A DNA stretch of 64,000 bases from Myxococcales bacterium (GCA_013298625.1 JAAFIF010000022.1:12757-76756), one strand, 5' to 3'; counted from the stretch's first letter, positions 55,162-63,958 are shown. Notes: generated from the letters alone by a model not told the origin. Made by a program: numbers and translations.

Positions 55162-55934
55162 CGGGTCATCTCGCTTGCTTCGAGCGCAGCATTGGCCTCG
55201 GCGATCGCCTCCGAGAGCTCTTCGTACATGCGGAGGAGCGCGGCGGCGCTGTCGGCCATCGTCATTTCGGTCACCAGCTTCCTGAGCTCGTCTTCGAGCG
55301 CCCGAATGCGCCTCGCGGCCTCGCCTCGCTGCATGTACGCGCGCAGCGTCTCTCTCGAGAGGTCCTGCAAGCGTGGCCCAGGCCCCTCGTAGAAGTCCTC
55401 AGCCTCGCCTTCGCCGATGCGGCTGAACCCGACGTTGAAGTTGTCTTCGAAGCCGCGCTGCAGGGTCTTTCCGACGACCTTGGTCTCGCAGTCGTCTTCC
55501 GCTGTTCGTCGGACCACGGCCCACGGGCGATAGGCCTCCTTGGTGCTCATCTCTTGGTGGCAGTCCTTGCGACACTGCGAGCCAAACGCGACGATGTTGC
55601 CGTAGTTGCTGTCGCCGAAGCCCCCGCCGGTGACGGTGTGAATGTTCTCGCTCACAGCGTTGCGCTCGTAGGTTTCTCCGTCGAAGAGCGCGGTGTCGAG
55701 CAGCTTGGGCCATTGGGGGGCGCGCTCGGGCGAGGCGTACAGACTCAAGTGTGTGGCGTCGTTCGCCTCGTCGCACCAGTACTGCGAGATCGCGAGCACG
55801 ACGCTCTGCGCCTCGGGCACGGCGCGAAAGATCAGCCGCGCCGCGGGCTCGACGTACCAGCGCAGACAGTGCTCACGCTGCTCGGCGCTGGTGCGGCCGT
55901 ACCACTGCATCGCGTAGTAGTTGAACTCGGTCAT
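55158..55934 (-). CDS. Tandem paralogue 1 of an unrecognised family
   Basis: A 258-residue protein, the first of the four. Its blocks are CLRWYVEPAARLIFRAVPEA (23-42), QSVVLAISQYWCDEANDATH (43-62), and RAPQWP. The second block has GSQCRKDCHQEM and EAYRPWAVVRRTAEDDCET, with extra cysteines. The C-terminal 75 residues are a coiled-coil-like helix. It starts 24 nt after the TIM-barrel gene and overlaps paralogue 2 by ATGA. No recognised family. Confidence 0.75.
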   Translation of the reverse strand: MTEFNYYAMQWYGRTSAEQREHCLRWYVEPAARLIFRAVPEAQSVVLAISQYWCDEANDATHLSLYASPERAPQWPKLLDTALFDGETYERNAVSENIHTVTGGGFGDSNYGNIVAFGSQCRKDCHQEMSTKEAYRPWAVVRRTAEDDCETKVVGKTLQRGFEDNFNVGFSRIGEGEAEDFYEGPGPRLQDLSRETLRAYMQRGEAARRIRALEDELRKLVTEMTMADSAAALLRMYEELSEAIAEANAALEASEMTR

Positions 55935-55958
55935 CGGCTTCGCTTTCTTGGAAAATGA

Positions 55959-56660
55959 CTAGCGAATCAAATCGATCTGTCGTCGCCGGTCGTCGATCGA
56001 GAGCTTGTGCATGTAGCACTCGAGCACCACCGGCGTGCCGGGCTCGTCGCGCAGCTTCGCGCGCGCCCAGTCGAGGCCGAAGGTCTTCTCGGTGAGCGGC
56101 TGGTGCGTGTCGCGTCGGCCGTCGTTGGCCGAGACGTGCACCTCCGTCACGCGGTCGTACTCGAGCACGCGCGCGAGGGTGCGCTCGCTGATCGCGCCGG
56201 CGCAGCGCTGGATGAACAGATGCGAGACGTCGACGGCGAGCGGCATGCGGGCGCTCATCGCGCGCTCGAGCTCTGCGCCCGTGCCGAGCCACTCGCCCGG
56301 GTACATCACCTCGGTGGCCCACGAAGCCTCGCACGCGAGCGAGAACCAGCGGTCGTAGTGCAGGTGCTCGCGCGCGAGCGGCGGGTGGACGCTCCATCGG
56401 TCGAGCGTGCGCTGCATGCTCCCGTCGCGCGTGTAGATGGGGCGCTTGAGGGCGTCGTACGCGAACGTGTGATGGTGCCGGACGCGCTCGACGCCGTAGC
56501 GCGCGATGGTCTCGCGGGCGGTGGCCGAGGGGGCGTTGCCAGGCGTGAGCTGAACGCCGTCCGCCATGGAAGAGAGCGCGTCGAACGCGTCGTCCATCGA
56601 CTGTCCCTGCAGGCAGCTCAGCGCGATCAAGAGCACGATGTCGCGTGAATGGTAGATCAA
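55959..56660 (-). CDS. TIM-barrel metalloenzyme-like protein (xylose isomerase / AP endonuclease 2 type)
   Basis: A 233-residue protein resembling sugar-phosphate isomerases/epimerases. The first strand is IVLLIALSCL, followed by GVQLTPGN at the end of strand 2. Candidate metal ligands appear in order: Glu in ATEVMYPGE (about 115), Asp and His in LAVDVSHLFI (about 142), His in VTEVHVSANDGRRDTH (about 171-186) and Glu in VVLECYMH (about 213). The substrate is unknown. A TTG start at 56660 is needed to keep the first strand. It leads the operon with the four paralogues, which suggests they are its partners or substrates. Confidence 0.7.
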   Translation of the reverse strand: MIYHSRDIVLLIALSCLQGQSMDDAFDALSSMADGVQLTPGNAPSATARETIARYGVERVRHHHTFAYDALKRPIYTRDGSMQRTLDRWSVHPPLAREHLHYDRWFSLACEASWATEVMYPGEWLGTGAELERAMSARMPLAVDVSHLFIQRCAGAISERTLARVLEYDRVTEVHVSANDGRRDTHQPLTEKTFGLDWARAKLRDEPGTPVVLECYMHKLSIDDRRRQIDLIR

Positions 56661-56689
56661 CGTGCCCCCAGCGCGAGGGGCCCCGCGCT

Positions 56690-57889
56690 GTGATATCCAT
56701 CACCGTCGTGATGCTCGCTGGCGTCGTCGGGTCGAAGCGTTGGTCTCTGTTCGCGGCGGTGTGCGCGGCGGCTGCGCTGACGAGCTGCGGCGAGGCGGAT
56801 CCGAGCGAGAGCGAGACCACTGGCGGGGCTTCGGACACCGTGGAGGACGCCATTCGGATTCTCACGAGCACGCCCGAGGCGCGCGCGCAGTACGACGCGA
56901 ACGTCCGATTCGCCCTGAATTACCGCGCTCGTTGCGGCGCGGGGCTCACCGCGAGCGCGACGCGCAGGCCGCGGGTGATCGTCACGGGGTTTGGACGTTT
57001 TCTGTCCAACCCGACCAACGCGACGGGGCTCATGGTGGCGGGGCTCGTTCCGGGGATGCGCTATCCCGTGACGGCGCGACCTGCCGCGGGGCAGGTGGAC
57101 GACCCTGCGCCGCAGACGGCGGTGGCGAGCGCGACGGTGATGCTCGAAGGCGTCGGCGCGGTGGACGTGTGCGCGATGGTGTTGCCCGTGTACTGGGACC
57201 TCGCGGCGATCCTGGTGCTCAAAGAAGTGCAGGCGTTTGGGCCGGATTTCGTGCTGATGAACGGGATCGCCGGCGCGCGACAGGACCTCTGGCTCGAGCT
57301 CGGGTCGGTCAACCGCGCGCTGGTGCTGCCGGACGGGAGCGACGCGCTGGTGCCTGCGCCGCCGAGCGGGCAGCGGTTTGCGCCGATCGTTCCGTCGGCG
57401 ATCGCGAGCGAGACGGCGCTGGGGTTGCGGCTCTCGTACGCGAACGTGCAACGCGCGGCGCGCGCGGCGATCGACGCCAACGGGTCGGTGCTCGAGGACG
57501 GTGCGCGGTTCGACAGCGTCGCGCAAGGGGCGCTTCGCGCGGGGTTTCCCAGGGATAGCAACACGTACCTCTGCAACAACACGACGTACGTCGTGAACTA
57601 CGCGATGGCGCACCCCAACGCGACGCTCACGCTGATGCAGGCGTCGCCCGCGCTCGCAGGGCGCGTCAACCGCGTGGGCGTGAAGCTCACCCGCGACGCG
57701 CGCGCGGTTCCGCGGGTGTTTACGCACTGGCCGAGCGCGCTCACGGGGGCGCACCTCGACGCGGGCCGCTCGGTGATGCGCGCGATGATCGCCGCTCAGC
57801 TGCTGGCGTCACGCGAGGGAGGCGCGAGCGCGCCAGTGCTCGGGTCCAACGCCGACGCAGAGATCAGCGCGTCGGGCGACTGGTTCTGA
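56690..57889 (+). CDS. Exported pyroglutamyl-peptidase-like (C15) lipoprotein
   Basis: A 399-residue protein with a signal ending in a lipobox (VCAAAALTSC, about 31-40). The catalytic triad of pyrrolidone carboxyl peptidases appears in order: RVIVTGFGRFLSNPTNATGL at the N-terminal strand, Glu in DLWLELGSVN (about 206), Cys in NTYLCNNTTY (about 291) and His in VFTHWPSAL (about 348). Cytosolic C15 enzymes are about 215 residues, so this one has inserts, including about 30 residues between Cys and His. The GTG at 56690 has GAGGGG 9 nt upstream; an ATG at 56711 is possible. Confidence 0.72.
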   Translation: MISITVVMLAGVVGSKRWSLFAAVCAAAALTSCGEADPSESETTGGASDTVEDAIRILTSTPEARAQYDANVRFALNYRARCGAGLTASATRRPRVIVTGFGRFLSNPTNATGLMVAGLVPGMRYPVTARPAAGQVDDPAPQTAVASATVMLEGVGAVDVCAMVLPVYWDLAAILVLKEVQAFGPDFVLMNGIAGARQDLWLELGSVNRALVLPDGSDALVPAPPSGQRFAPIVPSAIASETALGLRLSYANVQRAARAAIDANGSVLEDGARFDSVAQGALRAGFPRDSNTYLCNNTTYVVNYAMAHPNATLTLMQASPALAGRVNRVGVKLTRDARAVPRVFTHWPSALTGAHLDAGRSVMRAMIAAQLLASREGGASAPVLGSNADAEISASGDWF

Positions 57890-57895
57890 GAGAGC

Positions 57896-59146
57896 TCAGC
57901 GTAGGCGCTTGCTCTGGCACTCGGCGCCTTCGAGCTTCGCGAGCTTGGCGCGCAGGTCTTCGACGACGAGCTCCATCACGGCGTCCGTGAGCGCGCCTTC
58001 GAAGACCACGCGGATCGCGTCGTGCTCTTCGACGTAGCGCACGGTGACGCCCTCGATCACCCTGCGCGAGACCTTGGGAAACTCGTCTCCGTCGGCCACC
58101 GCTTCGTGCGCGACCGGAGGCGCGTAGCGCGCGTTGTAGAGGGCGAAATCCGGGACTCCGCCGAAGTCCTTCTCGAGCTCGGCGAAGTGCGATTTGCCCC
58201 ACGCCGAGCGGTCGTCGCGCATGAACGCCATGCTCTCGATGAGAAAGAGCCGGTGCCCGCGGCCGTCGCTGCGACGCACCTCCCACTGCGGCCACTCGAC
58301 GTGCTTGCTGTGCGTCCAGCGCATGGAGTCGAGCTCGAGCGTCCACTCGTCGTCGTTCTCGATCGTGCGCTCGATGCCGTCGACGAAGGCGATCACAGAG
58401 CCGCCGCGAACGGTGATGCTCTTCTGGTCGCTCGACAGCTCAGCGGTGTGCTCGAAGATCCAGCCGGGGTTGTCTCCGTCGGTGATCACTGGAGCGATCG
58501 CGAGCGAGCCGAGGTCCAGGTCGTACACGAGCGTCTTGCCAGGCACGCGTCGATCTGAATAGCTGAGCCCGCCGATGATGATCACGCGGCCGTCGACCAA
58601 CGTCGCCGAGTGGTGATCGGTCGGCGCGAACGCGTCCTGCGGGTAGCAGTACACGTCGACGTCGCCCGACGGAAACAGCACGATCACGTCGTTGTAGATG
58701 TAGAAATCCGGGTCGTAGTAGTCCTCGTGCTCGCCGCCGATGAGCAGGACGCGCCCGTCGGGCAGCGCGGTGCGCGTCTGGCCGAAGCGCATGTTGCAGA
58801 AGCCCGGTCCCACGGCCATCGCCGAGGGCCCCTTGAAGTGCGCGTTGGCTCCGTACGCAGAGAGCTCGGGGTGCTTCACGAGCCACTCCCACACGGGGTT
58901 GCTGAGCTTGTGCGGGTTGTACTGGCCGACGCGGGGCGCGCGCATGGTCAAGAAGTAGTCGCGCGTGACGGCCTTGGGCGGCCGCTGTTTGGCGGGCAGC
59001 GGAGGAATCTTCGTGCTCGCTGCGGGCTTCTTCGCGGGCTTCTTCGCGGGCTTCTTCGCGGGCTTCTTCGCGGGCCGTGACGGCGCTTTCGCGCGCGATT
59101 TCACGGCGGACTTCTTGGCGGGTCGCGCCTTCTTCTTCGCGATCAT
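57896..59146 (-). CDS. Kelch-repeat-like protein with a Lys/Pro/Ala N-terminal tail
   Basis: A 416-residue protein. The first 45 residues are a basic tail of Pro-Ala-Lys-Lys repeats, like the tails of H1-type DNA-binding proteins. Two or three kelch-type blades can be seen: RTALPDGRVLLIGGEHED (about 124-141), HHSATLVDGRVIIIGG (about 178-193) and SSDQKSITVRGGSVIAF. This points to a beta-propeller. The last 60 residues are a different alpha/beta part (VRYVEEHDAIRVVFEG). No signal peptide. The role is unknown; a nucleoid-associated propeller is only inference from the tail. Confidence 0.68.
   Translation of the reverse strand: MIAKKKARPAKKSAVKSRAKAPSRPAKKPAKKPAKKPAKKPAASTKIPPLPAKQRPPKAVTRDYFLTMRAPRVGQYNPHKLSNPVWEWLVKHPELSAYGANAHFKGPSAMAVGPGFCNMRFGQTRTALPDGRVLLIGGEHEDYYDPDFYIYNDVIVLFPSGDVDVYCYPQDAFAPTDHHSATLVDGRVIIIGGLSYSDRRVPGKTLVYDLDLGSLAIAPVITDGDNPGWIFEHTAELSSDQKSITVRGGSVIAFVDGIERTIENDDEWTLELDSMRWTHSKHVEWPQWEVRRSDGRGHRLFLIESMAFMRDDRSAWGKSHFAELEKDFGGVPDFALYNARYAPPVAHEAVADGDEFPKVSRRVIEGVTVRYVEEHDAIRVVFEGALTDAVMELVVEDLRAKLAKLEGAECQSKRLR
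59022..59069 (-). repeat. Four tandem 12-nt repeats encoding Pro-Ala-Lys-Lys
   Basis: Identical GCGGGCTTCTTC units on the plus strand (coding GAAGAAGCCCGC) form the basic tail of the Kelch-like protein. The identity of the copies suggests recent duplication. Confidence 0.85.
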
Positions 59147-59195
59147 GGCGGCCGAGAGGGTAAACGATCGCTGACGTATCGGCGCGATCTTCTCG

Positions 59196-59570
59196 TCAGC
59201 GCGGCGCTTGTCCCTTGTAGCGCGAGAGGGGAAACAGCCCGACGACGTTGCGCGCGCGCTGCAGGACGTTGCCCGAGATGCGCCCGCTGAAGTCCACGCG
59301 AACGCGGCCGTTTTCGGTGGAGCCTGTGAGCGTTCCGTTGGTGTCGGTGTCGGCGAACACGTCGCCGAGCTCGCCTACGGCGGAGGGCGGGATGCGGCCC
59401 TTCACGGTGACGATCTTGCCCTTGCGCACGCGCAACGCGAACAAATGCCGGCTGCGCGCGATGGCGAACAGCAGCCACGCGAAGGTCAGGACGGGGATCA
59501 AGAACGCGATCAGAAATCGTTTCAGAGCGCGCGGAGCATAGCGCGCGGGCCCGTGCGATGCTCGCGCCAT
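59196..59570 (-). CDS. DUF3634-family small membrane protein
   Basis: A 124-residue protein with one membrane span (about 17-37, FLIAFLIPVLTFAWLLFAIA) and a cytosolic block FALRVRKGKIVTVKGRIPPS, the hallmark of DUF3634, whose function is unknown. The ATG at 59570 shares the CATG at 59568-59571 with the start of the divergent dienelactone hydrolase gene. An upstream GTG at 59588 is possible but would overlap more. The true start may be slightly downstream, since a shared start leaves no room for ribosome sites outside coding DNA. Confidence 0.72.
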   Translation of the reverse strand: MARASHGPARYAPRALKRFLIAFLIPVLTFAWLLFAIARSRHLFALRVRKGKIVTVKGRIPPSAVGELGDVFADTDTNGTLTGSTENGRVRVDFSGRISGNVLQRARNVVGLFPLSRYKGQAPR

Positions 59571-60249
59571 GACGCTTCGGACACACACGGTGAAGCTGCG
59601 CGCCGCGGACGGGCACGAGCTCGACGGCTATTGTTGCGAGCCCGAGGCGGCGCCGATCGGCGGGCTCGTCGTCGTGCAAGAGATCTTTGGCGTCAACGCG
59701 CACATCCGCGCGGTGTCCGAGGGCTACGCGCGCGACGGGTTTCGCGTGATCGCGCCTGCGATGTTCGACCGGGTCGAGCGCGGCGTCGAGCTCGGCTACG
59801 ACGCCGCCGGAATGTCCCGCGGGATCGAGCTCATCAAGCCGTTGCAGCCCGAGCACTACCTGCTCGATGTCGCGGCGGCGCTCGCGGCGCTCGACGGCCT
59901 CGCCGCGGGCGTGATCGGCTACTGTTTCGGCGGCAGCGTGGCATGGAGGGCTGCGGCGGCGCTGCCCGTGCGCGCGGCGGTCGCGTATTACGGGAGCAAC
60001 ACGGTCAACCTGCTCGAGCTCGAGCCGAAGTGCCCGGTGATGGCGCACTACGGCGAGCGGGATGTGATGATTCCGCTAGAGAAAGTGCAGGCGTTTCGCG
60101 AGAAGCACCCCGAGGTGAGCGTGCACACGTACGCGGCGGACCACGGGTTCAACTGCGACCATCGTCGGCAGTACGACGCGCCGAGCGCCGCGCTCGCGAG
60201 GGAGCGCTCGCTGGCGTTCTTGCGACGACACGTCCCGCTCAACGGGTAG
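59569..60249 (+). CDS. Dienelactone hydrolase family protein
   Basis: A 226-residue alpha/beta hydrolase of the dienelactone hydrolase group, which opens lactones and related esters. The nucleophile motif is GYCFGGS (about 117-123), with Cys in place of Ser, as is typical. Asp in GERDVMIP (about 164) and His in ADHGFN (about 196) complete the triad. EIFGVNAHIRAVSEGYARDG (about 42-61) is a family block. No signal peptide. The ATG at 59569 fits the first strand although a ribosome site is not obvious. The 3' end overlaps the convergent GFA/DUF6151-like gene by 11 nt. Confidence 0.92.
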   Translation: MTLRTHTVKLRAADGHELDGYCCEPEAAPIGGLVVVQEIFGVNAHIRAVSEGYARDGFRVIAPAMFDRVERGVELGYDAAGMSRGIELIKPLQPEHYLLDVAAALAALDGLAAGVIGYCFGGSVAWRAAAALPVRAAVAYYGSNTVNLLELEPKCPVMAHYGERDVMIPLEKVQAFREKHPEVSVHTYAADHGFNCDHRRQYDAPSAALARERSLAFLRRHVPLNG

Positions 60250-60856
60250 GGGGATACAGCGCGGCGCGCTCGCTCGGCGAGAGCACCTGCGCGAGCACGC
60301 GCGGGCTGTCACCGTCGAAGTAGGCAGAGGGGCGGTAGCGCCCGGTCACCAAGCCGCGGAGCAGAAAGCGCGCGCTGCGGGCGAGAAGCGAGAGCGGCGC
60401 GCTCGGGTGCGCGTGCGGGGGGCAGCCGTTTGGAGCGAATTTTCCCTGAATGAACGCGGACGGAGGGCCGATGAGCGCGTCGAGCGTGCGGCCCTCACCG
60501 GCGTCCACGATGGCCGTCGGAAGCCCGACGAAGGGCGAGCGATGATTGCCCAGCATGTTGCCTGCGGGCGTCTTGCAGCACTCCGTGAACCAACGGTACA
60601 GCCCCTTCTCGCGGAGCTTCATGAGCTTCACGCGCTCGAGGCCGTCGGTGAACTTCACCTGTGACGGATAGACTTGAACGACGTCGGTCCCGCCGTGGGC
60701 GTCGAGGTAGCGCGCTCCGCCGCTGGCCTCGATCCAGCGGGCGAACGCCTGACAATCGTCGCAGTAGCAGACGATGCGCTGCAGCTGGTCTGCGCGCACG
60801 TCGGTGATCACGCCGCGCACTCGTCCGCAGCGGCATCGAAGCGAGAGGTCATCCAT
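60239..60856 (-). CDS. GFA/DUF6151-family zinc-binding protein
   Basis: A 205-residue protein with the glutathione-dependent formaldehyde-activating (GFA) type of zinc site. CRCGRVRG (about 6-13), CYCDDCQAFARWIE (about 31-44) and CCKTPAGNM supply the cysteines. DUF6151 is the closest name I can give. GFA enzymes bind glutathione, but this longer form, with a Pro-rich extension from about 140, is not characterised. The ATG at 60856 is preferred over a GTG at 60868. No transmembrane segment. Confidence 0.8.
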   Translation of the reverse strand: MDDLSLRCRCGRVRGVITDVRADQLQRIVCYCDDCQAFARWIEASGGARYLDAHGGTDVVQVYPSQVKFTDGLERVKLMKLREKGLYRWFTECCKTPAGNMLGNHRSPFVGLPTAIVDAGEGRTLDALIGPPSAFIQGKFAPNGCPPHAHPSAPLSLLARSARFLLRGLVTGRYRPSAYFDGDSPRVLAQVLSPSERAALYPPTR

Positions 60857-60902
60857 GGTTGCGTGCACCGTATGCCATGGGCGCCTTTGGTGAAACCCTC
60901 GC

Positions 60903-61781
60903 TCACGCCGCGGTGAACACCGACCAGAATCGCTCTCGGTCGAGCCGTACCGAGATCCACGTCGCGCTGCCTTCGCTGGGGCGCGCCCCCCAGCGTCCCT
61001 TCTCTCGGTACACCTCGACCTCGCGCCAGTCGCACACGCGCGGGTCGATCATCGCGCACGCGGCGAGCGGGTCGTGCAGCAGCTTTCCCTGCGGATGCTC
61101 GATGAGATAGTGCGCCATCGCGCGGTGCACGAGCGCGAGGCCTGGGTGTTTGCTCGCGACGTCGCTCAGGCGCGCGTGCATCGCAGCGTCGTACGCGAGC
61201 CCGTGACAGACGTTCTTCGAGACGAGCCTGCGCTCGCCGACCCGCTTCGACTCGAGCATCGCGAGCGCGCCCTTTGGATCGCCGCCGAAGTTGTAGCTCT
61301 CGCACGTCTCGCGGCCGTCGAACTTCTCCAGTCGATTGGGCGCGTCCACCAGCGAGTCGCCCGCGAAGCCTCCCTGAGCCGCCCAACGCGCGAGCACTTG
61401 TTCTCCGTGCGCCGCGAGCCAGAAGCGCAGGCTCTGCAGCGGGCCGCCAGTGAGCACCACGAGCGAGGGGTGCGCTTCGATCGATCGCGCGATGATGGCG
61501 TGCCCGTCGTCGTCGGGTTCGCTGCGTGGCCATGTTTTCAAGAACCGCTCGTGCCAGTCCGAGACGTGCCCCGCTTCGCGGCCTCGCACGCGGCTGCCGA
61601 CGGGCAACCCTGCGCGATCGAGCAGCGCGAGCGTGTGTCGAACGAGGCCCACTTGTTCATACGATCCTGGATTGACGCTGACCGATCGCAGCGCGACCGC
61701 GGGGTGCGTCGCGAGCAGCGCGAGGGTGAGAAAGTCATCCGGGTCCCCGGTCTCCATGTCGAAGTGCACGTCGATGGCCAT
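60903..61781 (-). CDS. Inosine/uridine-type nucleoside hydrolase family protein
   Basis: A 292-residue protein of the nucleoside hydrolase fold. The N-terminal calcium-binding cluster is seen in HFDMETGDPDDFL (6-18), which has one more residue than the usual DxDxGxDD. A late HDPLAACAMIDP (about 239-250) matches the family's C-terminal His-Asp block. VVLTGGPLQSL (about 108) and a long loop with GYSxGG-type spacing agree. The substrate is not certain given the altered cluster. The ATG at 61781 is chosen over an upstream extension because the first strand begins there. Confidence 0.85.
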   Translation of the reverse strand: MAIDVHFDMETGDPDDFLTLALLATHPAVALRSVSVNPGSYEQVGLVRHTLALLDRAGLPVGSRVRGREAGHVSDWHERFLKTWPRSEPDDDGHAIIARSIEAHPSLVVLTGGPLQSLRFWLAAHGEQVLARWAAQGGFAGDSLVDAPNRLEKFDGRETCESYNFGGDPKGALAMLESKRVGERRLVSKNVCHGLAYDAAMHARLSDVASKHPGLALVHRAMAHYLIEHPQGKLLHDPLAACAMIDPRVCDWREVEVYREKGRWGARPSEGSATWISVRLDRERFWSVFTAA

Positions 61782-61993
61782 GGCGGCCGTGCTGGTGCCT
61801 ACGAACGATGTTTCGCGCAAGGAGCGCGGCGCGACGCGCACGGTGGTCGGGTCGAGGCTGCGGTGATTCCCGAAAAATCACGGCGACGAGAGAACTCCCA
61901 AGAATCTCCTGCGTCTACGGTTTCACTGCACACGTTCGCAGCGCGCACGCAGCGCGCCCCTCGCGGACGCACACTGACAGGAGGGTTCTCCCA

Positions 61994-62506
61994 ATGGCTC
62001 GTCTCGCTACGCGCGCGCTCGTCGCGTTCGCTGGTTCGTGTTTGCTCTTCGCCGCGCTGCCGGTGGCTGCTCAGAGCGTTTCGCCGACGTATCCCAGGCC
62101 GTTTCCTCCGGTGAACAACGATCCTCCCGTGGGGCGTCCGCCGCAGCCCGTGGTGGTCCGTCCGCAGCCGCAGCAATCGTGTCCGACCGGCGATTGCGTG
62201 GCGCACAACATCACGACGCAAGACGAGTGCTCGATGTTCGACCGACAAGCGACGGGCGACGCGCGCTGGGCCGCGGGCCTCTCGCTCGACATCGACGGAG
62301 AGCTGTTCGCCGAGCGCGGGATGCGCCAGTGGAACGTCCAGGCCTACCGCCTCCGCTGGTTCAACGGCGCGTGGAGCGGCTGGTACGTCGCTGGCGTCAA
62401 CGACATCGATCACAAGTACAACCCCGGCGCGAACACGATGCGGCGCATGTGGTCGTACTTCGCCGACCACGAGCATCAGGTGCTCGCGTGTCATCGTCGG
62501 CAGTGA
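61994..62506 (+). CDS. Small secreted protein of unknown function
   Basis: A 170-residue exported protein. The signal peptide is clear (ALVAFAGSCLLFAALPVAAQ, about 8-27). A Pro-rich linker follows (about 30-62), then a globular part with two nearby Cys (SCPTGDC) and several Trp and Arg residues (MRQWNVQAYRLRWFNGAWSGWYV, in two parts). These suggest a small, disulfide-stabilised domain. AGGAGG precedes the ATG by about 9 nt. No family is recognised. Confidence 0.78.
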   Translation: MARLATRALVAFAGSCLLFAALPVAAQSVSPTYPRPFPPVNNDPPVGRPPQPVVVRPQPQQSCPTGDCVAHNITTQDECSMFDRQATGDARWAAGLSLDIDGELFAERGMRQWNVQAYRLRWFNGAWSGWYVAGVNDIDHKYNPGANTMRRMWSYFADHEHQVLACHRRQ

Positions 62507-62513
62507 AGGGCGC

Positions 62514-63884
62514 TCAGTTCGTCACGTCGTTGGCGATGACGATTTGCACCGGCGTCCCAACGAGGCGCGTGCCGTCGGAGGCGAGCGTGGGGGCGTCGCC
62601 GACGACGTACACCGACGTGAACTGCGTGCTGCTCGTGAAGCGCGAGGACATCACCGTGCCGAGCGGCCACGCGTTGCGGCAGCCCGCGGCCGCGAGGTAC
62701 TCGCTGTTCGTCGCGAACACGCTGCGCTGGCACTGGACGAACTGAGGGCACGCCTTGAGCGTCGTCGACGGCGAGGCGAGGTAGCCTTCGTCGCCGCGCA
62801 GCGAGCGCTCGGCGTGGTCGTTGCCACCGAGCGCGCCCATCCCGCGGTCGAACGTGACCGTGCTGGCGTTGCGCGTGAGGTTGTACGTGCGAATCCCGCC
62901 GCCCGCGGCGCTCCCGTCGCGCAGGAGGTACAGGTTGGCGTCCGCGCAGTTGACGTACGGCCTGCTCGCGTCCGTGCGGGGAAAGTACCGGCAGAACGTG
63001 TCGGTCGACACCGTGTCGCAGCGCATGCGGCCCATCGGGTTCACCGACGTGCGCAAGAACGTGTGGGGGGTGTTGGCGCGGATCGAGCCGTCTCCGCGCA
63101 GCCCGCGCGCGTTGAAGAAGAAGTCCGTCGCCATCGCGCGGTCGCAGCCCGCAGCGGTGGTCTCTGGCGTGCCCGAGCGCTCGACGATTTGAAAATAGTC
63201 GAAGCGGCCGCTGGTGGGCAGCGTCGTGGTCGCGTACGTCGCGGGCACCGTGTACGTGGCCTCAGTTTGCGCGTGTCCGCGGTCTGCGAGCACGAAGGGC
63301 GCGGCCGAGCCGAGCTGCCAGAGGCAGAGCTTCGTGTACGTTCCGGCGCCGCGCAGGGTGAGGTCGATGTATCGAAACGACGCGGTGGCGGGCGGCGGGA
63401 CGCCGGTGTCGACGCGGGCGTCGCTCGTCGCGTCGGCGCGCGCGTCCATCGTCGCGGGGATCCCAGAGTCCGCCGCGGGGCACGCTGAGCGCACGTACGC
63501 CCAGCCGCTCGCGCACGTCGCTGCAGAGGGACCGGTCGAAGTGCCCGTGAGGCAGCGGTTGCTCGCCGCGCAGAAGCCGCACGAGGCCGCGAGCGTGCAC
63601 GGCTCACACGACGAGTGCACAGCGCACGGATCGGCGGTGGTGCCCGTGTCAGCGACGCGCGCGTCCATCACTGGCGCGACGCCGCTGTCCAACGCGACGC
63701 CCGAGTCTCGCTCGGGCACACCTGTGTCGACCGGCGGCTCGCTGATGTCCGGCTCGGCGTCAGCGGGGGTGGTGATCGAGCTGTCGTCGCTCTGCGCGTC
63801 GGGCGCGGGCGCGGGCGCGCCGCAGGCTGCCGCGCTCGCTGCGAGCAAGAGCGCAAGAGATCGAGACGAATCAGAAAAGAACAT
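62514..63884 (-). CDS. Cell-surface lipoprotein with PSI-like cysteine cluster
   Basis: A 456-residue lipoprotein with the lipobox LAASAAAC (about 14-21) after a short signal. A linker of Asp, Ser, Pro and Gly-Val repeats (DSGVALDSGV) follows. At about 91-135 there is a PSI/plexin-like cysteine pattern (CAVHSSCEPC, CGFCAASNRC, then Cys and Trp). A second, larger domain from about 160 has paired Cys but no name known to me. Such proteins with Asp/Ser-rich linkers are frequent in Myxococcota outer surfaces. The ATG has GAGGT 9 nt upstream. Confidence 0.8.
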   Translation of the reverse strand: MFFSDSSRSLALLLAASAAACGAPAPAPDAQSDDSSITTPADAEPDISEPPVDTGVPERDSGVALDSGVAPVMDARVADTGTTADPCAVHSSCEPCTLAASCGFCAASNRCLTGTSTGPSAATCASGWAYVRSACPAADSGIPATMDARADATSDARVDTGVPPPATASFRYIDLTLRGAGTYTKLCLWQLGSAAPFVLADRGHAQTEATYTVPATYATTTLPTSGRFDYFQIVERSGTPETTAAGCDRAMATDFFFNARGLRGDGSIRANTPHTFLRTSVNPMGRMRCDTVSTDTFCRYFPRTDASRPYVNCADANLYLLRDGSAAGGGIRTYNLTRNASTVTFDRGMGALGGNDHAERSLRGDEGYLASPSTTLKACPQFVQCQRSVFATNSEYLAAAGCRNAWPLGTVMSSRFTSSTQFTSVYVVGDAPTLASDGTRLVGTPVQIVIANDVTN

Positions 63885-63958
63885 CAGCGAACACCTCGCG
63901 TGGGCCGTGGATCGGCCGGCGGGGCTCATACGCTGTTGCGTGGCAGAAGCTCTTCTTC

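Noticed and set aside
61863..61881. Hairpin GTGATT/AATCAC upstream of the secreted protein gene at 61994
   Set aside because: Short stem, no T-run and no recognised regulator site; not enough to call a terminator or operator.
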